This document shows positions 1 to 6,581 of a stretch of DNA of 48,517 nucleotides, in pieces; within the stretch, counting starts at the first letter, position 1, and every line of letters starts with the position of its first letter. Location of the stretch: the NCBI GenBank assembly GCA_004321925.1, contig SCQH01000044.1, positions 1-48,517 on the forward strand, given 5' to 3'. The notes below the pieces were generated by a model that had not been told where the DNA came from, ran no database searches, and saw only the letters and a program-made list of their open reading frames with translations. Source of the stretch: Nitrospirota bacterium (GTDB lineage Bacteria > Nitrospirota > Thermodesulfovibrionia > Thermodesulfovibrionales > UBA6898). A program made the translations under genes and the position numbers.

Positions 1-2
1 CT

Positions 3-773
3 CCGGGCAACATCGTCATCGGGAGCGGCGTGTCTCGCACAGCCATATCACAGGAGGACAATATCCTGCCGTTTTGGGCCTCTGACGGCTCCCTGATAAG
101 CTACCGGGTAGCTGAGGTCCTGCCCTCGGAATCCGAGCTGGTCTCGTCTGATCTCATCCTGCTTTCCGAGGCTGACTTCCGGAGGCTTTTCAATATTCAG
201 CCTGGCTCTTTTACGGATATAGCCGTCAGCGTGAAGAATGTAAAAGAGATCCCTGTCATTGCAGAGAAGATAAAGAAGCAGATCCCCGACAGCCGACCGA
301 TAACCAGGGACGAGATCCTGAGGACCTATAATGCTGTCTTCAGCTGGCGGGGAGGGATGATGCTGATGATCTTTTCGGGTGCGGTGACTGCCTTCTTCAT
401 CTTTGCCTGGGACAAGGCCTCTGGCCTGAGCGCAGAGGAAAAGAAGGAGATCGGTATCCTGAAGGCGACCGGCTGGGAGACCTCTGACGTGCTCCTGATG
501 AAGTTCTGGGAGGGCGTGCTGATCTCAATGTCATCCTTCCTTGCCGGGCTGCTGCTGGCTTATGTCCATGTCTTTTTCACCTCTGCCGCCCTGTTTGCCC
601 CGGTGCTCAAGGGCTGGTCTGTCCTTTATCCGGAGTTCAGGCTGGTCCCTTTCATCAATAGTTATCAGGTCGCAACGCTCTTTTCCCTGACGGTCATCCC
701 CTATACCGTTGCGACGCTCATCCCCTCCTGGAGGGCAGCGACCGTTGACCCTGATGCGGTGATGCGGGGTTAG
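3..773 (+). CDS. FtsX/MacB-type ABC transporter permease, C-terminal part (cut by left edge)
   Basis: This is the membrane subunit of an ABC exporter of the FtsX/LolC/MacB class. The reading frame is open from base 3, so the GTG at 30 is probably internal and the true start lies left of the window. The visible part begins with the end of an extracytoplasmic domain, followed by three hydrophobic segments. The first two frame the cytoplasmic motif EEKKEIGILKATGW, which is typical of FtsX permeases (contact with the ATPase). The protein ends in the usual short tail (SWRAA..DPDAVMRG). One base separates its stop from the start of the ATPase gene, so the two are almost certainly co-translated. The substrate cannot be told from the sequence; lipoprotein, peptide or metal-related export are all possible. 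Confidence 0.9.
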   Translation, partial: PGNIVIGSGVSRTAISQEDNILPFWASDGSLISYRVAEVLPSESELVSSDLILLSEADFRRLFNIQPGSFTDIAVSVKNVKEIPVIAEKIKKQIPDSRPITRDEILRTYNAVFSWRGGMMLMIFSGAVTAFFIFAWDKASGLSAEEKKEIGILKATGWETSDVLLMKFWEGVLISMSSFLAGLLLAYVHVFFTSAALFAPVLKGWSVLYPEFRLVPFINSYQVATLFSLTVIPYTVATLIPSWRAATVDPDAVMRG

Positions 774-774
774 C

Positions 775-1443
775 ATGATCGTCCTCAACGATATACGAAA
801 GGTCTTTAATGCCGGGAGGCCCAATGAGTTCACGGCGCTGGACGGTGTCAGCCTTTCGATAGAGGCTGGGAAGGTCACGGTCCTGAAAGGGCCGAGCGGG
901 TCAGGCAAGACAACCCTCCTGGGGATCATCGGTTGCATGGCAAGGCCGACCGCAGGCAGGATCATGCTCCTCGATGACGAGATCACGAGCCTCCCCGAGA
1001 GGTTCCTGACCGGGGTCCGGAGGAAGACGTTCGGTTTCATATTCCAGCAGTTCAACCTCATCAAGGGGATAACCACGTTAGAGAATGTGATGCTGCCTGC
1101 CCTGCCCAACGGGGAACGGCATGCCCTGCTGAAGAAGAGGGCACTGGACCTGCTGGAACTCTTCAAGCTCTCCCCGAAGGCCCTGTCAAAGGTGGAATGG
1201 CTTTCAGGGGGGGAGGCCCAAAGGGTGACGATCGCCCGGGCCCTGATCAACGACCCCTCAGTCATCATCGCGGATGAACCGACCGCACACCTCGACACAC
1301 GGTTGTCTGAAGAGTTCATGGAGATCATGAAGGGGCTGAATGGTGAGGGCAGGACGATCCTTATTGCAAGCCATGATCCGATCGTCTGCACCTCGGGGAT
1401 CGTGAACCGGGTAGTTGAGATGAGGGACGGCAGGCTCGCATGA
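775..1443 (+). CDS. ABC transporter ATP-binding protein (LolD/MacB type)
   Basis: This is the cytoplasmic ATPase partner of the permease just upstream. At 222 residues it has the normal size for a single nucleotide-binding domain of the LolD/MacB/FtsE group. Visible motifs are Walker A GPSGSGKT (residues 39-46), the Q-loop near Q91, the signature LSGGE (143-147), Walker B VIIADE (163-168) and the switch histidine H200 in ASHD. The ATG follows the permease stop by one base. The stop overlaps the next gene by four bases (ATGA), so permease, ATPase and the following membrane protein form one translation-coupled unit. ATP hydrolysis here would drive the mechanotransmission type of transport known for FtsX-family exporters; the cargo is unknown. 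Confidence 0.95.
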   Translation: MIVLNDIRKVFNAGRPNEFTALDGVSLSIEAGKVTVLKGPSGSGKTTLLGIIGCMARPTAGRIMLLDDEITSLPERFLTGVRRKTFGFIFQQFNLIKGITTLENVMLPALPNGERHALLKKRALDLLELFKLSPKALSKVEWLSGGEAQRVTIARALINDPSVIIADEPTAHLDTRLSEEFMEIMKGLNGEGRTILIASHDPIVCTSGIVNRVVEMRDGRLA

Positions 1444-2441
1444 CGCTCCACCCGGCGATCATCGCGCTGATAACCGGTTCTTTCTTTGTCAGTTACATGC
1501 TCCTGTATTCCTCATATTTCGGGCTGCAGATACTCAGGAAATGGGACATTAACAGCGGCAGCGAGCTCCAGTTGCGTCTCGAAAGAAAGACCTACCTTAT
1601 CTCGATGATCATGGCCTATGCCTTCGGCTTTCAGCTCATTTCGCTCTTCCTCTTCATCTTTACGGCCGACGACCTCTGCACGCTCTTTGTAGGCGCCATG
1701 TGCGCAGTAGGGACCCTCAACGTCAACCAGTTCGGGTATCCGACCCTTGCGTTAAAGGTGCTCAATTTCCTCTGTGCGGGCATATGGCTGATCCTGAACT
1801 TCACCGACAACAGGGCGAGGGACTACCCACTGATAAAAACGAAGTACCTTCTTCTCCTGCTGGTCACCCCCCTCATCCTGGCCGAGACATTCCTTCAGGC
1901 CAGATACTTTCTGGCCCTCGAGCCGAACGTCATAACCTCCTGCTGCGGCAGTCTCTTCAGCACGGAGACGGGCGGCGGCGCCTCTCAGCTGATCTCTTTC
2001 AGGAGCATACCCATGAAGGTCGTCTTTTATTGCAGCATCGCCCTGACCATCGGCTCGGGTCTGTTTTTTTATCTCAGGGGAAAGGGGGGATATTTCTTTT
2101 CCCTGATGAGCGCCGCTGCTTTTTTCGTATCAATAGCAGCGCTGATAACGGTCTTCTCCCTATATTTTTATGAGCTGCCTTCGCACCGCTGCCCGTTCTG
2201 CATCCTGCAGAAGGAGTACGGGTATGTGGGCTATCCGCTTTATATCGCCCTGCTCGGCGGAGCGGTCCCGGGGCTGGGGGTGGGTGCGCTGATGCCGCTG
2301 CGGACGATCAGCAGCCTGAAGGAGGTCCTTCCCCGGATACAGCGGCGGCTTGTCATGGTCTCGGTCGCTTTTTATCTTTTTTTCACCGCGATCGTCACCT
2401 ACCGCATGATATTTTCACATTTCATCATGGAGGGGTACTGA
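1440..2441 (+). CDS. Polytopic membrane protein with DsbB-like CPFC motif
   Basis: The protein has 333 residues with about eight hydrophobic segments (near 5-30, 52-75, 80-95, 103-121, 137-160, 192-211, 219-243, 265-290, 303-325). Near residue 250 it carries HRCPFCILQKEYGY (C251, C254) directly before a membrane segment. This resembles the quinone-linked CXXC site of DsbB (C-x-x-C-I-x-E/Q-R/K). A second cysteine pair, CC at 168-169, lies in a likely extracytoplasmic loop, and C80 and C88 are in or near the membrane. DsbB itself has four helices and about 170-180 residues, so this is at best a distant or enlarged relative. The gene overlaps the ATPase by four bases. I infer a thiol-redox or metal-handling membrane partner of the exporter; the function is not proven. 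Confidence 0.7.
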   Translation: MTLHPAIIALITGSFFVSYMLLYSSYFGLQILRKWDINSGSELQLRLERKTYLISMIMAYAFGFQLISLFLFIFTADDLCTLFVGAMCAVGTLNVNQFGYPTLALKVLNFLCAGIWLILNFTDNRARDYPLIKTKYLLLLLVTPLILAETFLQARYFLALEPNVITSCCGSLFSTETGGGASQLISFRSIPMKVVFYCSIALTIGSGLFFYLRGKGGYFFSLMSAAAFFVSIAALITVFSLYFYELPSHRCPFCILQKEYGYVGYPLYIALLGGAVPGLGVGALMPLRTISSLKEVLPRIQRRLVMVSVAFYLFFTAIVTYRMIFSHFIMEGY

Positions 2442-2581
2442 TCTCGCCCAGGCAGGCGTCGGGAGGAAGATCAGAAAAATAGATTGCTAATTTAATATAT
2501 TTCTACTATAATTAATATACAAAATTAATAGTGCAAGGCGTAGTTATATATAAAATATATAGACCGGATGATGGAGGAAAT
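2442..2581 (+). promoter_or_regulatory. AT-rich intergenic region with sigma70-like promoter
   Basis: The 140-bp gap before the first repeat-protein gene is strikingly AT-rich. It contains TTGCTA (2484-2489), a 17-bp spacer and TATAAT (2507-2512), a near-consensus sigma70 promoter. Transcription would begin near 2519, leaving a leader of about 60 nt before the GGAGG ribosome site at 2574-2578 and the ATG at 2582. This marks the start of a new transcription unit after the ABC operon. Confidence 0.6.
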
Positions 2582-4174
2582 ATGAAGAAATGGTTCGGGT
2601 TTTTATGTCTCTCGGTTTTTGTCCTCACCATGCAGGGAGCGGCCATTGCTGTTATCACCGACGATCTGAATACAACGGTGCCAGTCCCTATAACAGCTCA
2701 GTCCCTGGCCGATACCGTATTCGGGTTGGGCGGGGCAACAGTCTCGGCCACTGCTGTGCATACGGGAGACCCGTCTGCTGCAGGTCTCTTTTCAGGGGGC
2801 GTCGCTGACGGGCTTGGGGTTGAAGAGGGGGTTATCCTCAGCACGGGGGATATCTTTAATGCTGAACTCACGCCGAATACCGATACGTTGATAGGCACGT
2901 CCTTCAACCTGGCAGGAGATGCCAATGTCAGCGCTGTCCTGCAGGGAAAGATCACCCGCGATGCCTCCGTGCTCGAATTCGATTTCGTCCCCAATCCGAA
3001 TCAAAATGTCGTTGACTTTAACTTTGTCTTTGCCTCTGACGAGTATAACGAAAATACTGACGGCGGCATATACGGGAATGACGCCCTTGTGCTGTTGGTG
3101 GACGGTGTCAACTTTGCTCTCGTCCCCGGTACGGGGACCCCTGTCTCGATCGATGCCATTAACCTGAATGTCAACCCGTTATTTTTCAATAACAACGATC
3201 CGAACCAGTTCCCTGATCCCACCCAGCCCTTTGCCACACAGTTTGACGGTTTTACTACAGCGCTTACTTCCCGGGTGATCGTAAAACCCGGTCAGAGCTA
3301 TCACGTCAAGATAGCGATAGCCGATGACGCCGGCACGTTCAATCCGGCTGATCCCCTTGATGATTTTGTGGATTCCGCGGTCTTTGTTGCCCCTGCGGTC
3401 GTGCAGAGCCTGCCTGTCAATACGGTCGGGATCTTCAGGAGCGGTGAATGGTATCTGGATATCAACGGGAACTCTGCCTGGGACGGTACCGCTGTAGACC
3501 GCCTGAATGTCTTTGGGGTCGGGCTTACCGGGGCAGTCCCGGTGACCGGTGACTGGGACCACACGGGCGTTACAAAGATGGGGATATTTCATGACGGTGT
3601 CTGGTACCTGGATATGAACGGCAACGGGGCATGGGACGGGGAGCCGACCGACAGGAGGCTCGTCTTCGGGGTCGGGCTTGTTGGGGCGATCCCGGTCACC
3701 GGCGACTGGACCGGGTTTGGCACAACTTTTATAGGGATATTTCATAACGGCGTCTGGTACCTGGATATGAATGGTAATGGAGCCTGGGACGGAACGTCGA
3801 CGGATGCCATGCTTTCCTTTGGTGCGGGTCTCACCGGCGCAGTGCCGGTGATAGGGAACTGGACCGGCCTTTCGGCAACGAATATTGGGATCTTTCATGA
3901 TGGTGTTTGGTACCTTGACCTCAACGGTAACGGTGCATGGGACGGCGCCCCGGCTGACGGCATGTATACGTTTGGGGTGGGTCTGCCGGGAGCAGTACCG
4001 GTCACCGGCGACTGGAACGGTTCAGGGTCAAAGAAGATCGGTATTTTTCTGGATGGCACCTGGTATCTCGATTACAACGGTAATGGTGCATGGGACGGTG
4101 GTGTGACAGACAGGATGTCGGTCTTCGGGGCCGGCCTGACCGGTATTGTCCCGGTCACCGGGAAGTGGAATTAA
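2582..4174 (+). CDS. Exported choice-of-anchor L domain protein with five C-terminal propeller-like repeats
   Basis: The start is set at ATG 2582, after GGAGG at 2574-2578. This gives a clean signal peptide (MKKW, then a hydrophobic core ending near AIAV, residue 24). An earlier in-frame GTG at 2531 would add 17 residues and spoil the signal. Residues about 40-270 match the choice-of-anchor L domain pattern: the QSLADTVFGLGG opening, a GLGVEEGVILSTGD segment, FVFASDEYNE and a late AIADD segment. From residue 282 to the end there are five repeats with the core WYLD.NGNG.WDG and PVTGDW, ending in PVTGKWN. There is no lipobox, PEP-CTERM tail or sortase motif. It is probably an extracellular or surface protein, perhaps matrix-related. 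First of five neighbours with the same cassette. Confidence 0.85.
   Translation: MKKWFGFLCLSVFVLTMQGAAIAVITDDLNTTVPVPITAQSLADTVFGLGGATVSATAVHTGDPSAAGLFSGGVADGLGVEEGVILSTGDIFNAELTPNTDTLIGTSFNLAGDANVSAVLQGKITRDASVLEFDFVPNPNQNVVDFNFVFASDEYNENTDGGIYGNDALVLLVDGVNFALVPGTGTPVSIDAINLNVNPLFFNNNDPNQFPDPTQPFATQFDGFTTALTSRVIVKPGQSYHVKIAIADDAGTFNPADPLDDFVDSAVFVAPAVVQSLPVNTVGIFRSGEWYLDINGNSAWDGTAVDRLNVFGVGLTGAVPVTGDWDHTGVTKMGIFHDGVWYLDMNGNGAWDGEPTDRRLVFGVGLVGAIPVTGDWTGFGTTFIGIFHNGVWYLDMNGNGAWDGTSTDAMLSFGAGLTGAVPVIGNWTGLSATNIGIFHDGVWYLDLNGNGAWDGAPADGMYTFGVGLPGAVPVTGDWNGSGSKKIGIFLDGTWYLDYNGNGAWDGGVTDRMSVFGAGLTGIVPVTGKWN
3425..4171 (+). repeat. Five-copy array of ~51-residue repeats in the choice-of-anchor L protein
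   Basis: WYLD occurs five times, spaced about 50 residues apart. Each unit runs from IGIF..G.WYLD.NGNG.WDG through FG.GL.GAVPVTGDW. The D-x-N-x-N-G-x-x-D stretch fits a calcium-loop pattern. DNA copies have diverged, so the array is old compared with the one at 14685-15143. Confidence 0.85.
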
Positions 4175-4191
4175 GTCAATAAACGCTGGCC

Positions 4192-4220
4192 CAGTGCAGA
4201 TCTGGACACGGTCTGCACTG
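4192..4220 (+). terminator. Hairpin after the first repeat-protein gene
   Basis: A perfect 9-bp inverted repeat, CAGTGCAGA (4192-4200) and TCTGCACTG (4212-4220), has an 11-nt loop and lies 18 bp after the stop at 4174. Only a broken T-run follows (TAAGGTTTTA), so intrinsic termination is plausible but not certain. The rest of the 230-bp gap up to 4404 is AT-rich. It holds a TTGACT (4272) but no well-spaced -10 partner, so I call no promoter. Confidence 0.45.
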
Positions 4221-4404
4221 TAAGGTTTTACCTACAAAGAGACGGGTCAATACGTACAGAAAAACAGGTTATTGACTATAGCTATGAGGAATTCTCAGTG
4301 ATAAAATATATGAACAATTACTCCGGTAATGGGATCCAGTGCAGCGGTCTATGGACGAATACCATTGTTATAAATCTTGGTTCCTTAAGAAGGGGGAAAT
4401 GAAG

Positions 4405-6483
4405 ATGAACAGAAAGATTTTTTTAGCATTCCTTATAGCAGCATTATTGCTCGTATCTCTGCCGCTTGCGGCCAATGCAGTTCTGCAGGCTGTGGGTCCG
4501 ATCGATGCCACAAACGGCTTCCCGGTATGGTATCAGGATACAGACGGCCTGACCCTGGATCTCTGTCTGCCCAAGAATCAGGCTCAGTTGGACTCAGGCG
4601 TCTGTCTGATCGTGCCTACGGACCCCGGTCCTCCCGTGGTTCCGGGATTCGATGTGCTGCCAGTGGCATTTCCGGGCAATTTTCCTGACGAATCCTTCTA
4701 TTGGAACGCTACCGCGGTCTCTGACCTGAGCCTTGCAGGCGACAATGCGGTGCTGGTGCTCGGGCTGGAGGCCGCCTTCTCAACCGGCAACGTGGTCCCG
4801 GGCGCCCAGATCGTCTTCAGTCGTCTGCGCATCGTTGTTGATGCCCCCTTGTCCGGCGACTACACCGTGACCACCCCGTATGGCACATTTGAATTCCCGA
4901 ATGTGGCAGCCGGCAAGAGGGCGATTGTCCAGCCCCTTGACATCGGCATCGGCGCACCGGGAGATTTTACCGGAGCGCTCGGTGGTCATACCGGGCCCTT
5001 TCTTCAGGCATCGGCTACCGAGGGGGGCGTTGCTCTGCCTCCGGTGACCATTCCGCTTGATACCAGCGGCGACCTTTTCCTGTCGGATGGTGTACTGACT
5101 ACGGTGACAGGCAGCCCCGGCAACACGAACTATTTCAGGATCTGCACCACCGGAGGGAACTTTGACATAAACGGAAGTAATTGTGTGACCCAGAACCTCT
5201 TCGTTCTGATTGGCAGGGTCTTCAACGGCACTCCGTTCGTTGCTGACAAAGCTCATTATATACGCAATGCAGCCGGAGCCGGAGTCGTTAATGCTTACGG
5301 ATCTACAAATACCAGTTCGGCGACTGCCGTCTATGAGGCCGGCGGGACTGGTCTTACAACGACAACCATGTCGAGAACGGTTGCAACCGGAGACCTTTTT
5401 GCCCAGATCCCGTTTACAACAGGGACAATCCTCCCGGCCGCAGTGACATTGACAGCGACCGATACAGGGAAGACACCGACTGCGGTTTTAAGCAATCTTA
5501 CGGACCTGGTCACAATAACAAGTGCAGCCTATGATAAAAGCAGGCTGGCGCTTATCATTAAGGCGTCTTCCAGTGATCAGTTCGCTCTGCCGGCCCTTAC
5601 TGCAACCGGCCTGGGAGCTCTGGTCAATGGGCAACTGGAAGTTTCACCGGTGGTAGCTCCTCCAGCATCAATAACCGTGACCTCTGCGAAGGGTGGATCT
5701 GCCACGGCGGTAGTGACCGTCTTTTCCTCGCCTAAAATAGGGGTCTATAGTGACGGCCTCTGGTATCTGGATAACAACAACAACGGAGCATGGGATGGGC
5801 CCCCGACTGACCTCCTGTATTCCTTTGGGGAAGGTCTTGCCGGTGCAGTGCCGGTGACCGGAGACTGGAACGGCACCAGTCAAACCAAGATAGGCATATA
5901 TGCTGATGGTCTCTGGTATCTGGATAATGACGGCAACGGTGCCTGGGACGGGACCCCCACTGATCTCTTCTATTCTTTTGGCGTAGGTCTGATTGGCGCG
6001 GTGCCGGTGACCGGTGACTGGAACGGGAGCGGCACGACAAAAATAGGTGTATATGCCGGCGGCGTCTGGTACCTGGATACGAACGGCAACGGGGCGTGGG
6101 ACGGTGCACCGATCGACACGGTATTTATTTTCGGGGGCAGCCTTGTCAACCCGATCCCTGTCACCGGAGACTGGGACGGAAACGGCACGACAAATATAGG
6201 CATATATTCGGACGGGGTCTGGTTCCTGGATACGAACGGCAGCACCGTGGAGGCGTTCCCGGCTGACCGGATCTACAATTTCGGACTCGGCCTGGTTGGA
6301 GCGATACCGGTTGCGGGAGGCATCAGCGGAGCTTCAGGGACAGTGATCGGAGTTTTCCTCAACGACGGCACCTGGTACATTGACTATAACCCCAACGGAG
6401 TATGGGACGGGACACCGACCGACCTTTTATATTTCTATGGCGGCGGTCTTATCGGCGCCATACCGGTGACCGGGCAGTGGTAA
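4405..6483 (+). CDS. Exported protein with unknown beta-rich domain and five C-terminal propeller-like repeats
   Basis: The start at ATG 4405 is chosen because GGGGG (4392-4396) sits eight bases upstream. ATG 4399 is too close to it, and the longer frame from 4339 would put 22 extra residues before the signal peptide. The signal peptide is MNRKIF plus a long hydrophobic core ending at AANA (about residue 25). Residues about 26-440 are not recognised with certainty. The opening (GFPVWYQDTDGLTLDLCLP) and a segment on YTVTTPYGT resemble a conserved hypothetical beta-sandwich found in secreted bacterial proteins. Two early cysteines (in LDLCLP and VCLIVP) could form a disulfide. Residues 444-692 are five repeats of the shared cassette, the fourth degenerate (DTNGSTVEAFPAD), ending PVTGQW. 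Presumed surface or extracellular. Confidence 0.8.
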   Translation: MNRKIFLAFLIAALLLVSLPLAANAVLQAVGPIDATNGFPVWYQDTDGLTLDLCLPKNQAQLDSGVCLIVPTDPGPPVVPGFDVLPVAFPGNFPDESFYWNATAVSDLSLAGDNAVLVLGLEAAFSTGNVVPGAQIVFSRLRIVVDAPLSGDYTVTTPYGTFEFPNVAAGKRAIVQPLDIGIGAPGDFTGALGGHTGPFLQASATEGGVALPPVTIPLDTSGDLFLSDGVLTTVTGSPGNTNYFRICTTGGNFDINGSNCVTQNLFVLIGRVFNGTPFVADKAHYIRNAAGAGVVNAYGSTNTSSATAVYEAGGTGLTTTTMSRTVATGDLFAQIPFTTGTILPAAVTLTATDTGKTPTAVLSNLTDLVTITSAAYDKSRLALIIKASSSDQFALPALTATGLGALVNGQLEVSPVVAPPASITVTSAKGGSATAVVTVFSSPKIGVYSDGLWYLDNNNNGAWDGPPTDLLYSFGEGLAGAVPVTGDWNGTSQTKIGIYADGLWYLDNDGNGAWDGTPTDLFYSFGVGLIGAVPVTGDWNGSGTTKIGVYAGGVWYLDTNGNGAWDGAPIDTVFIFGGSLVNPIPVTGDWDGNGTTNIGIYSDGVWFLDTNGSTVEAFPADRIYNFGLGLVGAIPVAGGISGASGTVIGVFLNDGTWYIDYNPNGVWDGTPTDLLYFYGGGLIGAIPVTGQW
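5734..6480 (+). repeat. Five-copy propeller-like repeat array (second protein)
   Basis: Five units of KIG.Y.DG.WYLD.N.NGAWDG....GAVPVTGDWNG are present. Unit four has lost the WDG segment and the unit-four/five junction is altered (PVAGGISG), so selection on individual units appears relaxed while the total of five is kept. Confidence 0.85.
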
Positions 6484-6581
6484 CAGGCCCTTGATGCCGG
6501 GTCACGGGTCGGAAATGAAACGTGAAGATCGTAAGAGAGCATAGATGAAAAATAAGGAACAGGAAAACAGGAGAGAACGAA

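Noticed and set aside
531-1451. 306-codon reverse-strand frame over the ABC genes
   Set aside because: It lies antisense to the permease and the clearly conserved ATPase, and its translation shows no domain; a composition shadow.
1700-2173. 157-codon + strand frame inside the DsbB-like gene
   Set aside because: It overlaps the membrane protein in another frame; its translation is polar and low-complexity, while the main frame has good membrane helices.
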